NCBI GenBank assembly: GCA_965220055.1
Contig: CBDCPE010000004.1
Location: 992,001 to 1,056,000, forward strand
Direction of reading: 5' to 3'
Length of the DNA: 64,000 nucleotides
Origin: Bin87 sp965220055
GTDB taxonomy: Bacteria > Chloroflexota > Dehalococcoidia > Lucifugimonadales > UBA3495
Each line of letters starts with the position of its first letter. Within the stretch, counting starts at the first letter, position 1. A model generated the notes under the pieces. The model saw only the letters and a program-made list of their open reading frames with translations, was not told where the DNA came from and did no database searches. The position numbers were made by a program, and so were the translations under genes. Below are positions 9,770 through 17,973 of this stretch, in pieces.

Positions 9770-10813
9770 ATGGAGAATGTGATTTTGACTCAAAAAGAAC
9801 AGGCAAGGCTTCAGGTTCTGAACAGTTTCCTCGCTGAGCACGTGACATTGGACCAGGCAGCCACGCTGATGGGTGTCACCCCGCACCACACCAGGCGTAT
9901 CCTGGCGGTCTACCGGGAGCAAGGCGCAGCTGCCCTCTCTCATGGTCACCGGGGCCGCAGGCCAGCCAACGCGACACCCGATGCCGTGGTGGCCAGCATA
10001 GTGCGGTTGGCTCGTACCAGGTACGAAGGGGCCAACCACACCCATCTGAGCGAGTTGCTGAGCGAGCGCGACGGCATCGACATTGGCAGGACCACCCTGC
10101 GGCGCATCCTGCTGGAGGCCGGAATCACCAGCCCGCGGCGAAGGCGTCCGCCCAAGCACCGGGTCCGCCGCCAGCGCATGCCTCGGGAGGGCATGCTGAT
10201 CCAGATGGACGGCAGTCATCACCCATGGTTGGGGGACCAGGCAACGCCGTTCACGCTTCTGATCGCGGTGGATGATGCCACCAGTACGGTGGTTGACGCC
10301 CTCTTCTGCGAGCAGGAAGACAGTCGCAACTACTTCCTGCTGGTCCACGGTCTGGTGCAGAGTTGCGGCATACCCGTCGCCCTTTACACCGACCGCCACG
10401 CAGTCTTCAGGCACACACCCGGTTCCGGCCTCCCCGGGATGCCAACCCAGTTCAGCCGGGGCATGGAGGAACTGGGAATCCAGATGATTTTTGCCCTGTC
10501 GCCCCACGCCAAGGGCCGCGTGGAACGTGCCGCAGGAACCTTCCAGGACCGGCTGGTAACTGAACTCCGACTGGCCGGGGCGCGCGGCATCGGGGAAGCC
10601 AACAGGGTGCTGGAGCAGTTCCTGCCACGGTTCAACCGGCGCTTTCAAGTTTCGCCCAAATACCCTGAGCCCGCATTCTGGCCTTTGGACCCGGAGCTGC
10701 GCCTGGAACAGATCTTGTGCTTCAAACACCGCAGGAGGGTGGTCAAGGACAATACGGTGAGGTTCCAGATGCATACCCTCCAACTGTTGCCAGGGCGGTC
10801 GCCCCAGCTATGA
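9770..10813 (+). CDS. ISNCY-family DDE transposase, frameshifted near the C-terminus
   Basis: The product has an N-terminal helix-turn-helix (TLDQAATLMGVTPHHTRRIL, residues 26-45), a second HTH-like arm (about 85-120) and a DDE integrase core: D147 (IQMDGSHHPWLG), D208 (YTDRHAVF) and E252 (GRVERAAG). The frame stops at 10811-10813, but the expected tail (SYDGAAVEVLEGLDRRLSV) continues in the next frame from base 10806. One extra C in the CCCC run at 10802-10805 explains the break. ATG 9770 is the first start inside the element. The protein is either inactivated, made by frameshifting, or affected by a sequence error. Confidence 0.85.
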   Translation: MENVILTQKEQARLQVLNSFLAEHVTLDQAATLMGVTPHHTRRILAVYREQGAAALSHGHRGRRPANATPDAVVASIVRLARTRYEGANHTHLSELLSERDGIDIGRTTLRRILLEAGITSPRRRRPPKHRVRRQRMPREGMLIQMDGSHHPWLGDQATPFTLLIAVDDATSTVVDALFCEQEDSRNYFLLVHGLVQSCGIPVALYTDRHAVFRHTPGSGLPGMPTQFSRGMEELGIQMIFALSPHAKGRVERAAGTFQDRLVTELRLAGARGIGEANRVLEQFLPRFNRRFQVSPKYPEPAFWPLDPELRLEQILCFKHRRRVVKDNTVRFQMHTLQLLPGRSPQL

Positions 10814-11297
10814 TGGGGCGGCTGTGGAGGTCTTGGAAGGACTGGACCGCCGGCTGTCGGTGCGGCATGAAGGGTGCATCCTCGCTGCCCAGGAGGCGCC
10901 ATCCAGTCCGGTATTTCTCCGCAACGGCCACCGGCGTTCCCCAAGTGTTACGGTCCCGACTTCCGGTGTAGACGGCTTGGGCGAACGCTGGACCGCGACC
11001 CTCGAACCGTTGCACTCACGGTCAGAGGACGACAATAATCCAAGTATGATCATTGACGACGCTGCCACAGCCGGCAAGCCCGCAGCCACCTCCGCGCGCA
11101 AGCCGACGTTCCTCCAGAAGGAGCGGTGGAAGGTGATCCAGAAAGCCAGGCGCAAGGGGATGTCGCTTCGAGCGATTGAGCGGGAATTGGGAATCCACCG
11201 GGGCACCATCAAGAAATACGTGGATGCCGAGGGTCCTCCAACGCGACAACGCCGGGTGGTTTCCTCAACGACGTCATCTGATACCATCCCGGCCTAA
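10806..11297 (+). CDS. Transposase tail plus HTH protein in shifted frame
   Basis: The first part continues the ISNCY transposase C-terminus in the +1 frame (VEVLEGLDRRLSVRHEG, LAAQEAPSSPVFLRNGHRR). After about 75 residues it becomes a different protein. From a possible internal start at ATG 11046 it encodes an 83-residue helix-turn-helix protein with KERWKVIQKARRKGMSLRAI and ERELGIHRGTIKKYVDAEGP, like the DNA-binding arm of ISL3/IS21-type transposases. The frame ends 5 bp before the right inverted repeat, so it belongs to the element. Whether 11046-11297 is an independent gene is uncertain. Confidence 0.55.
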   Translation, partial: SYDGAAVEVLEGLDRRLSVRHEGCILAAQEAPSSPVFLRNGHRRSPSVTVPTSGVDGLGERWTATLEPLHSRSEDDNNPSMIIDDAATAGKPAATSARKPTFLQKERWKVIQKARRKGMSLRAIERELGIHRGTIKKYVDAEGPPTRQRRVVSSTTSSDTIPA

Positions 11298-11324
11298 CCG
11301 AGTGACATTTCTGCTGAACACTTA

Positions 11325-11996
11325 ACCGGACATTTTCCCTGGACTTCGACACCAGGGACCGACGGATATTTCCTCAACCGTGCCGCTGGCCGGCTCGCCG
11401 TCAATTACTTCGAGGAGGCAGTGAGAACCGTCCCCGAAGCTTTCAATTCGGACACGATGTACAAATCCGGGTTCATATCGAAAGCCACCGATAGCGTCGG
11501 GAAACGACCTGCCGTCCACCAGCAAACAACGTTCGTCCGACCGAGGACATTGCACCCTCGCTGGCGCAACCGTTACCTCAGAGATCATCCCGGATGCTCG
11601 CGTTTTCGAGACTACCTCGAGCAGGCGGTACCCATACCTGCCCGCATCCTGGAGCGGTTCTTTTTGCCCTGGCCAGGCATCGTACCGCTCGATCCGAAGC
11701 CGGTATTCATACCCGGGTTCATGCTTGAACCCTTCTATTTCGATGTAGAACAACCCTTCGTCAACAACCAGGCACATCCGGCGGAAAGGGCCGTAACACT
11801 CTACCCGGACGGGACCGACGCGAACCTCACGAACCTGGTTGGCTTCTTGCGCTGGACGGTTGGTTTCCTCTCGGCACAGTCCGTCTCTTTCCACCGTGGG
11901 CGAGGCGCACGCGACGACCATAGGCACTCTGACCGCCAGGATGGCCCACAACAGGAAAAACGACGGGATCGGCGTGCGGCCGATCGCCAGGATCAC
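11325..11996 (-). pseudogene. DUF4377-repeat lipoprotein, 5' part
   Basis: Starts with a signal sequence (FFLLWAILAVRVPMVVAC) whose VVAC is a lipobox, so it was a membrane-anchored exported lipoprotein. Two DUF4377 repeats follow (RVECYGPFRRMCLVVDEG to YGYRLLEVVS; RVQCPRSDERCLLVDGRS to LLEVIDG), then the beginning of a third (VEEISVGPW). The frame runs into the insertion sequence and stops at 11322. The rest of the third repeat is at 9494-9737. The GTG start at 11996 overlaps the stop of the upstream dinB-like gene (GTGA), so the genes were co-translated. The role of DUF4377 is unknown. Confidence 0.75.
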
Positions 11997-12493
11997 TTCC
12001 CCTGCAACCCCCGCAGGTACGCGATGTGGCCCACGTGCTGGTACATCTCACCGATTATCTGGCGGAACATCGCACCCAACGACATTTCGGGCCGCCGCTC
12101 CCTGGGAACCGTTTCCATATCCTCTGGGGTCAGGGTATTCAGATAGGCCAGAGTGGCCTGCCGAACCGCGGCGCGGTACTCCAGGAACGCGGCCAAATCC
12201 AGACGTGGGAAATTGTTCACTTGATCGGGCGTGTGACCGAATCCGTTGTCACGCGTGGGCAGGCCGAACTTTTCGTGCCAGCCGCCAGTTTCCCACAGTT
12301 CCGTCTGGAACTGGGCGAAGAATTGGATCCACATGTCCTCGACGCGCACCATGTGCCAGAGGATCCATCCGATAGAGTTGGCGTCCGGAGCGGGCTGCCA
12401 GGCTAGCTCGTCGGATCCCAACCCGCCGAGGGCGTCCAGCAGGAAGCCGTTCTCCTTGTCCAGCGCGTCTGTTATGAACTCATTGAGCGTCAT
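11993..12493 (-). CDS. DinB-family protein
   Basis: A 166-residue four-helix bundle protein of the DinB/YfiT superfamily. The likely metal-binding histidines are in WILWHMVRVEDMW and IGEMYQHVGHIAYLRG, which are the two typical positions; a third ligand is not obvious. Family members are thiol-dependent or metal-dependent enzymes of mostly unknown substrate. ATG 12493 follows GGAGG with good spacing; a longer frame to 12685 crosses into the ferritin gene and is not used. Confidence 0.85.
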   Translation of the reverse strand: MTLNEFITDALDKENGFLLDALGGLGSDELAWQPAPDANSIGWILWHMVRVEDMWIQFFAQFQTELWETGGWHEKFGLPTRDNGFGHTPDQVNNFPRLDLAAFLEYRAAVRQATLAYLNTLTPEDMETVPRERRPEMSLGAMFRQIIGEMYQHVGHIAYLRGLQGK

Positions 12494-12509
12494 GGCGTAA
12501 CCTCCCGAG

Positions 12510-13019
12510 CTATGCGGCGCGGGGAGAAGGGACGCGAGCGGCCATCTCCCGATCCAGCAGCAGCAGTGCATCACTGCGGCCGGAGACCATGTCCAGAGAC
12601 GCGATCGCGTGGCGGGCAGTTTTCTCTTCTTCGACCTGCTCGTTGACGAACCACTGCAGCATGACCTGGCTGGCGAAGTCCCCACAGTCGGCGGCCACCG
12701 AGTAGAGATGATTGATCAGCTCCGAAACATACTGCTCGTGGCCCAGGGTCTGGCACATCACGTCCTCCACCGAGTCGAACTCAATGGGCGGCTGCTCGAT
12801 GGGCAGCAGCGTCACGCGGCCGTCGCGATCTTCCAGATAGGTGAGCAGACGCATGGCGTGATCGTACTCTTCCTGGCTCTGGATGCGCATCCAGTGAGCA
12901 AAGCCCGGCAGGTCGATGGAATCACAGTAGGTCGACATGGACAAATAAAGATACGACGAGTAGAACTCGGCGTTGATGTGGCGGTTGAACGCCTCCTGCA
13001 AGGCGGTGCTGAAGGCCAT
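12510..13019 (-). CDS. ftnA: Ferritin
   Basis: A 169-residue non-haem ferritin that oxidises and stores iron. Ferroxidase ligands are visible: E18 (NAEFYSSYLYLSMS), Tyr25, E50/E51 and H54 (SQEEYDHAMRLL), and the third-helix acids around VEEEKTA. Length and the start MAFSTALQEAFNRHINAEF are typical. GGAG lies about 8 bases before ATG 13019. The gene is 16 bases upstream of the DinB-like gene and probably shares its transcript. Iron storage a few kilobases from the suf operon is consistent with a local iron theme, but that is inference. Confidence 0.95.
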   Translation of the reverse strand: MAFSTALQEAFNRHINAEFYSSYLYLSMSTYCDSIDLPGFAHWMRIQSQEEYDHAMRLLTYLEDRDGRVTLLPIEQPPIEFDSVEDVMCQTLGHEQYVSELINHLYSVAADCGDFASQVMLQWFVNEQVEEEKTARHAIASLDMVSGRSDALLLLDREMAARVPSPRAA

Positions 13020-13076
13020 GTTGGTACTCCGCGTGTGAAACCGGTGGGCGATGAAACCTGGTTGTTGCGCAAGCGC

Positions 13077-13871
13077 TCAGTCGTGGAGGAACCCCAGGAC
13101 GGTGTCGAAGAACGCCTCGGGTCTCTCCAGTTGCGGAATGTGGCCGCACTGCGGGATGACGCTCAAAGTGGCATTGGGAAGCAGGTCGCGGAAAGCCTCC
13201 CCATATTCCGGTGGGATCACCTGGTCGGAGTCCCCCCAGACGATCAGCGTGGGCATCACGATGCGATGGGCCCGCTTGGTGAGACCTCGCTCAGGGATCG
13301 GCCAGGTGAACTTGGCCACCGACTGGAGAGTCTGAATGCGGTCCAACGTGTATTCGAGCCGAGCTTCGGGCTCAGTGGGCTGAGCAACGTAGGCGTGCGC
13401 TAGTTCGCCTTCCGAGTCGTACCACAACATCTCGCGCCGCTCATCCGGTGTCAGGATGAAGAAGTCGGCAACCGGCTTTTCTTCCAACCACAAACCCAAC
13501 GAGTTCACCAACACTAGCCGGGAGATGCGGTCCGGACGATGGGCTGCCAACTCGGCGGCGCAGAACCCGCCGTACGAATGCCCGATCAGGTGGCATCGTT
13601 CGATCCCCAGGGCGTCCAGAAACTCTTCGAAGAACTGCACCAGGTCCCAGAGGTCGTCCAGGTGGTTCAGGCCCGTGGACTTGGCGACACCGGGGTGCGC
13701 CGGAGCATATACGCGGTAGTCCTGGGCGATGCGGTCAAGAAAATCCGGCCATCCCACGTACCCGCCCGCACCATGCAGGTAAACCACGGGATCGCCGGAG
13801 CCGCCTTCGGCGACCTGGACGTTGAACATGCCGCCGCGAACGGACACCATGCGCTCAGTGTGAGCAACCAT
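13077..13871 (-). CDS. Alpha/beta hydrolase
   Basis: A 264-residue alpha/beta-hydrolase fold enzyme with an intact triad: Ser in GHSYGGF, Asp in WGDSDQVIP and His in PQCGHIPQLE. The oxyanion region is YLHGAGGYVGW. The closest recognisable group is the meta-cleavage-product hydrolase/haloperoxidase-like set; the substrate cannot be read from the sequence. GAGGTG lies 7 bases before ATG 13871. It precedes ferritin on the same strand with a 57-base gap. Confidence 0.88.
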   Translation of the reverse strand: MVAHTERMVSVRGGMFNVQVAEGGSGDPVVYLHGAGGYVGWPDFLDRIAQDYRVYAPAHPGVAKSTGLNHLDDLWDLVQFFEEFLDALGIERCHLIGHSYGGFCAAELAAHRPDRISRLVLVNSLGLWLEEKPVADFFILTPDERREMLWYDSEGELAHAYVAQPTEPEARLEYTLDRIQTLQSVAKFTWPIPERGLTKRAHRIVMPTLIVWGDSDQVIPPEYGEAFRDLLPNATLSVIPQCGHIPQLERPEAFFDTVLGFLHD

Positions 13872-14054
13872 CGGTGAAACACCTCAAAATGAAGAAGACT
13901 GCGGAGACATTCGGAGAGACATTGTGAACGACGCTCCTCGGCTCAGGACTCCGTCGCGCCTCCCGAATATGGCCCCGATAATACGATACCATAACCGCCC
14001 GCATGGTACTCCGGCGCCTCCGATGGTCGACGATTCACGGCAAGTTCAAGGTCC

Positions 14055-15486
14055 GTAACAGTTCAGAGTTGCGGGGAAATGAGCAGTTGACGGCAAGCGG
14101 CGAGAGGATTTAGACCCTGGGCGCGCCAGGTGCCGAAGAGAGCGGCCAAGGTCATCTTGCTCTGTGTGCCTTGCTCCGAGCGGGTGCCGCCGCTGATCTT
14201 GCGACTGATGACCAGGTGGCGCAGGCTGCGCTCGGCGGCGTTGTTGTCCGCTGGCACGTCCGGTTCGGCCACAAAGACCAAGAGTTCCTTGAGGTGGCGC
14301 TCGATGCGTCGGCACAGCTTGGCCTGGGTTGCCAACGGGTCGTGCCGGAAGGGTTGACCGAGGGCCAGCAGTTGTCGTTCCAGGGCCAGTTGGGCGGTGC
14401 GCCGCCGCTTGGCCTGGGGATGAGTGCAGGCTTTGGCCCGGTCGTAAATCCCGTGGACAGCGTCGGCCCACCTGGCCAGTGGCGTATCATCGGGGTAGAG
14501 GGTGCGCAGGTCATGGATGTCCCGCAGCAGGTGGGCCCAGCAGCGTTGCTTGGGGCCATCGTAATGGTGGTAGGCAGCGTAGAAATCGCTGACCAATACT
14601 CCGGAGAAAGCATCGCTCAGGGCTTCATCCACCACCGTCTTGCCCCGGCCCCGCCGCAGAAAATACCGCTCGGTGGGGGTGCTGAAGGTCCACACGTAGC
14701 CGTTGTGGCCGTCCTCCCGCCCGCCGGTCTCATCGGCGTGGACCACCGGACTGCCCCGGATGCGTTCCACAATGCCCGCCACCACCGCCTGGGCTTTTCG
14801 TGCCACCTGGTGCGTCGCAGCTACGATGGCCCCCAGGCTGAGGCGTAACCCGTGCACGGCGTCCAGATACCACCTGATGCTGCGGACGGGCAGCCGGGCC
14901 TCCTCCCGCAAGGCGGCAATCAGGCTGATGATGTTGACCCCCAGACGCTGCTTGCCCAGTGCCACGTCGTCCGTTGCCGCTCGGGGCGTCCAGTGGCGTC
15001 GGCACCGGGGACAGGTGCGGGCGATATAGACGTGCTCGGTAACCTGCACCGGAACCTGGGGCAGGTCAATGACTTCCCGAGTGCGCTGGGCCCAACCGCC
15101 GGACAACCGGGTCCCGCAGTCGGGGCACTGATCCACCGTGTGTTCTACCCGCTGGGTGGGCGTCATACGGGCCCGGGCAAAGCCGTGGGGCCGCGGCTTG
15201 CGTGGCAATTTGGGCTGGGCAGGCTTCCGGTCGGCTTTGGGTTTCAGACCGGGCATACGTCGGGGACCGCTGGGTTTGGCCGGCCCTTCCAGCTGGGCAA
15301 TCCGTTTCTCCAGGCGCTCGATGATGGCCTGCTGCCGGACGATGATGGCGATGAGGACATCCCGGTCGGCAGTGGCGAGGTCGATTTCCCGATCCATATC
15401 CGTCATATGACATAACCACCGCCGGTAGCGCCAGTGCCCCGCAACCCTCTTTCGACCAATTTACCTCACCAACTCTGAACTGTTAC
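14055..15486 (-). mobile_element. IS66-family insertion sequence, copy 3
   Basis: A 1432-bp element of the same family and length as the other two copies, but diverged in sequence. Both ends begin GTAACAGTTCAGAGTTG reading inward, and the 8-bp target CAAGGTCC is duplicated at 14047-14054 and 15487-15494. It sits in the divergent intergenic region between the hydrolase and sucC. Confidence 0.95.
14063..15406 (-). CDS. IS66-family transposase (TnpC type), copy 3
   Basis: A 447-residue DDE transposase homologous along its length to copies 1 and 2 but clearly diverged, so it is a separate isoform. It has the N-terminal coil (IIERLEKRIAQLEG), the zinc segment (CPDCG and CPRC) and the catalytic motifs HADETG, VSDFYAAY and NNAAERS. 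The frame is intact. Confidence 0.95.
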   Translation of the reverse strand: MTDMDREIDLATADRDVLIAIIVRQQAIIERLEKRIAQLEGPAKPSGPRRMPGLKPKADRKPAQPKLPRKPRPHGFARARMTPTQRVEHTVDQCPDCGTRLSGGWAQRTREVIDLPQVPVQVTEHVYIARTCPRCRRHWTPRAATDDVALGKQRLGVNIISLIAALREEARLPVRSIRWYLDAVHGLRLSLGAIVAATHQVARKAQAVVAGIVERIRGSPVVHADETGGREDGHNGYVWTFSTPTERYFLRRGRGKTVVDEALSDAFSGVLVSDFYAAYHHYDGPKQRCWAHLLRDIHDLRTLYPDDTPLARWADAVHGIYDRAKACTHPQAKRRRTAQLALERQLLALGQPFRHDPLATQAKLCRRIERHLKELLVFVAEPDVPADNNAAERSLRHLVISRKISGGTRSEQGTQSKMTLAALFGTWRAQGLNPLAACRQLLISPQL

Positions 15487-15502
15487 CAAGGTCCGTTGCG
15501 CG

Positions 15503-15531
15503 TTGACGCCTACCGAGACTTGCCGCACAAT
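15503..15531 (+). promoter_or_regulatory. Predicted sucCD promoter
   Basis: TTGACG at 15503-15508, 17 bases, CACAAT at 15526-15531. Transcription would begin near 15538, only about four bases before the sucC ATG, so the message would be almost leaderless. The -35 starts nine bases outside the IS66 target duplication. Confidence 0.5.
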
Positions 15532-15541
15532 GATCTGCGCC

Positions 15542-16705
15542 ATGAAACTCCACGAGTATCAAGCCAAGGCAATTTTTGCCCGATACGGTATTGCGGTTCC
15601 CAATGGTAGCCTGGCCCACACTGCGGATGCGGCGGCCGAAGCGACCTTGTCCTTTGGCAGTCGGGCCGCCGTCAAGGCCCAGGTACACGCCGGTGGGCGT
15701 GGATTGGCTGGCGGCGTCAAAGTTGTGAACAGCCCCGATGAAGCAAGACATTTTGCCGCTGGGCTGCTGGGTTCCCGTCTTGTTACCCATCAGACCGATG
15801 CGAGCGGAGTCCCGGTGGACTCAGTCCTGGTTGAAGAGTTGGCTGACATCCGCACAGAAATGTACGTGGCGGTAACCATGGACCGCGATCACCGGGGGGC
15901 GGTGATGATCGCCAGCGCCGGCGGTGGCACGTCCATCGAGCAACTGGCAGCAGAGTATCCGGGCGCCATCATCACCGAGACGATCGAGCCCGCCCTAGGA
16001 CTGATGCCGTACCAGTGCCGGAGGGTGGCAACGCGCCTTGGACTGAGCGGGTCATCGCTGCGCGACGCGGCAGGGGTGCTCTCTGCCCTCTATCGCATCT
16101 TTGTTGAAAACGATTGCTCGCTGGTTGAAGTCAACCCGTTGATAGTCACCGGAGACGGTTCGATCATGGCGCTCGACGCCAAAATGGACGTCGAGGACGA
16201 CGCGCTATTCCGGCACGCGGACCTGCAGGACTTGCGCGACCGAAACCAAGAAGACCCGCTTGAAGCCGAAGCGGCTGACGGCGAAATCGCCTACGTAAGC
16301 CTCGACGGCTCCGTGGGTTGCCTGGTGAATGGTGCAGGCCTGGCTATGGCGACGCTGGACGTGGCCAACGCGGCCGGCGCGGCTCCCGCCAACTTCCTGG
16401 ACGTAGGCGGCGGTGCCACCGATGAAAAGGTGGCGCAGGCGGTAGGAATCATCCTGTCCGATCCCAAGGTGGACCGCGTGTTGGTCAACGTGTTCGGCGG
16501 CATCCTGCGCTGTGACGTAGCGGCCCGCGGCATTGTGATTGCCTACGACCGGCTGCAGGCCAAACAGCCATTGGTGGTGCGAATGTTGGGGACCAACCTG
16601 GAAGAAGGCAAGTCGATCCTCGCCGGGTCGGGTCTCAACGTGACTTTCGCCGACACGTTGACTGAGGTGACGGCGGCACTTTCCGGTTCACGGACGGGCG
16701 CCTAG
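15542..16705 (+). CDS. sucC: Succinyl-CoA synthetase beta subunit
   Basis: A 387-residue ATP-grasp subunit of succinate-CoA ligase (TCA cycle; succinyl-CoA + ADP/GDP + Pi to succinate + CoA + NTP). It starts with the canonical MKLHEYQAKAIFARYG, has the ATP-grasp VKAQVHAGGRG segment, DCSLVEVNPLIVT, and the CoA-ligase end VLVNVFGGILRCD. ATG 15542 matches the family N-terminus; the frame upstream is not coding. It is followed four bases later by sucD. Confidence 0.97.
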   Translation: MKLHEYQAKAIFARYGIAVPNGSLAHTADAAAEATLSFGSRAAVKAQVHAGGRGLAGGVKVVNSPDEARHFAAGLLGSRLVTHQTDASGVPVDSVLVEELADIRTEMYVAVTMDRDHRGAVMIASAGGGTSIEQLAAEYPGAIITETIEPALGLMPYQCRRVATRLGLSGSSLRDAAGVLSALYRIFVENDCSLVEVNPLIVTGDGSIMALDAKMDVEDDALFRHADLQDLRDRNQEDPLEAEAADGEIAYVSLDGSVGCLVNGAGLAMATLDVANAAGAAPANFLDVGGGATDEKVAQAVGIILSDPKVDRVLVNVFGGILRCDVAARGIVIAYDRLQAKQPLVVRMLGTNLEEGKSILAGSGLNVTFADTLTEVTAALSGSRTGA

Positions 16706-16709
16706 ACTC

Positions 16710-17606
16710 ATGGGGATCCTTCTCAATGAGCAATCCAGGGTGATGGTGCAAGGCATCACGGGACGGGAAGGCAGTTTTCACGCTCGGGCATGCAAGGAGT
16801 ACGGGACGCAGTTGGTGGCCGGCGTGACGCCGGGCCGCGGCGGCCAATTGTTCGACGATTCGGTTCCCGTGTTTGATTCGGTCGGCGAGGCTGTAGACGC
16901 CACCCAGACCAACGTGTCGCTCATATTCGTGCCCCCGCCCTTCGCCGCGGACGCCATTGCGGAATCGGTAGACGCTGGGATCCCGCTGATCGCCTGCATC
17001 ACCGAAGGAATACCGGTTCATGACATGGTGGGCCTGTATCGGTACGTTAAAGCGAACCCGGTTCGCCTGATCGGGCCCAATTGCCCGGGGATGATAAACC
17101 CTGGAGCGCGCTGCAAAGTGGGCATCATGCCCGGCAACATTCATATGCCTGGCAGGGTGGGCGTTGTTTCTCGCAGCGGTACTTTGACCTACGAGGCGGT
17201 CGGCCAGTTGACGGCAGAGGGAATAGGCCAATCTTCGTGCGTCGGAATCGGCGGCGACCCGATAATCGGCAGCAGTTTCGTCGACATCTTGCGGCTCTAC
17301 AACGACGATCCGGACACTGACCTCGTGGTGTTCATCGGGGAGATCGGTGGCAACATGGAGCAGGAAGCCGCCGAATACATCGGTTCAGTCGAGTTCACGA
17401 AACCGATCTGCTCTTTGATCGTGGGGGCAACAGCCCCGTCCGGCAAACGTATGGGCCATGCCGGAGCAATCATCACCGGTGAATCGGCCACCGCCGAATC
17501 GAAAATCCGCGCGCTGGAACGGGCCGGCGCACGTATCATCCCCACACCGGCGGATATCGGCGATACCGTGGCACAAGCACTCTCCGAGAGCGGACTCCGC
17601 GCATAG
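16710..17606 (+). CDS. sucD: Succinyl-CoA synthetase alpha subunit
   Basis: A 298-residue partner of SucC. It has the CoA-binding Rossmann part (QGITGREGSFHARACKEYG; LIGPNCPGMINPG) and the phosphohistidine loop KRMGHAGAIITGESATAESK, whose His is phosphorylated during catalysis. The start lies four bases after the sucC stop, so the two are co-expressed. Confidence 0.97.
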   Translation: MGILLNEQSRVMVQGITGREGSFHARACKEYGTQLVAGVTPGRGGQLFDDSVPVFDSVGEAVDATQTNVSLIFVPPPFAADAIAESVDAGIPLIACITEGIPVHDMVGLYRYVKANPVRLIGPNCPGMINPGARCKVGIMPGNIHMPGRVGVVSRSGTLTYEAVGQLTAEGIGQSSCVGIGGDPIIGSSFVDILRLYNDDPDTDLVVFIGEIGGNMEQEAAEYIGSVEFTKPICSLIVGATAPSGKRMGHAGAIITGESATAESKIRALERAGARIIPTPADIGDTVAQALSESGLRA

Positions 17607-17738
17607 TTATGGCAGCCGCAGTGCATCGCGTCACGTCGCAGTGGGCCCACGCAAAGATCAGGGCGTACTCAATCGGCCGAACGCCCCCGAACGAACTGCC
17701 GATCTCGTGAACCCGCGACACTGGGTGTTTCCGTCCGC

Positions 17739-17767
17739 TTGACGCTCACAAACCCAGCGTGTAGCAT
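17739..17767 (+). promoter_or_regulatory. Predicted pyrG promoter
   Basis: TTGACG at 17739-17744, 17 bases, TAGCAT at 17762-17767. The predicted start near 17774 leaves a 200-base untranslated leader before pyrG. Confidence 0.5.
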
Positions 17768-17973
17768 ACGCGTGCCAAGGGCATCATCTCCTATCGTTTG
17801 TTCACGTCCCGATGCGGACGCGCCTTGGCAAGCCGGTGGACGGTTTGCGTTAATACCCGGCCTTGCTCCGAGCAAGTAAGACCGCCCAGGTTCCGGCGAG
17901 GGAACTGCGATTGTTCGATAGGGCTGCAAAGTGATCCTGATTAGCGTGAGGCGTGGGACTGGTTTGATTCCGT
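17768..17973 (+). promoter_or_regulatory. Structured 5' leader before pyrG
   Basis: No open frame. TGCCAAGG at 17773-17780 can pair perfectly with CCTTGGCA at 17823-17830, closing a loop that holds a second small hairpin (CGTCC, six bases, GGACG). A further hairpin, CTTGCTCCGAGCAAG, lies at about 17863-17877. This could be a cis-regulatory RNA controlling CTP synthase. I do not recognise a known riboswitch, and chance pairing is possible. The stretch 17607-17738 before the promoter holds nothing I recognise. Confidence 0.35.

Larger units (their letters stand above)
9738..11324 (+). mobile_element. ISNCY-type insertion sequence
   Basis: A 1587-bp element bounded by 22-base inverted repeats at 9738-9759 and 11303-11324 (19 of 22 positions match; the shared core is CAGCAGAAATGTCA). 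The right end has a further AAATGTCC motif outside the repeat, at about 11329-11336 on the minus strand. The transposase belongs to the ISNCY group. I cannot see a clear target duplication, so the exact ends are approximate. It lies inside a DUF4377 gene. Confidence 0.75.

Noticed and set aside
9645..9848. Frameshift within the DUF4377 remnant at 9660
   Set aside because: The frame with SACTEVNGEPFYGTVEGF aligns directly with the other repeats, so no shift is needed.
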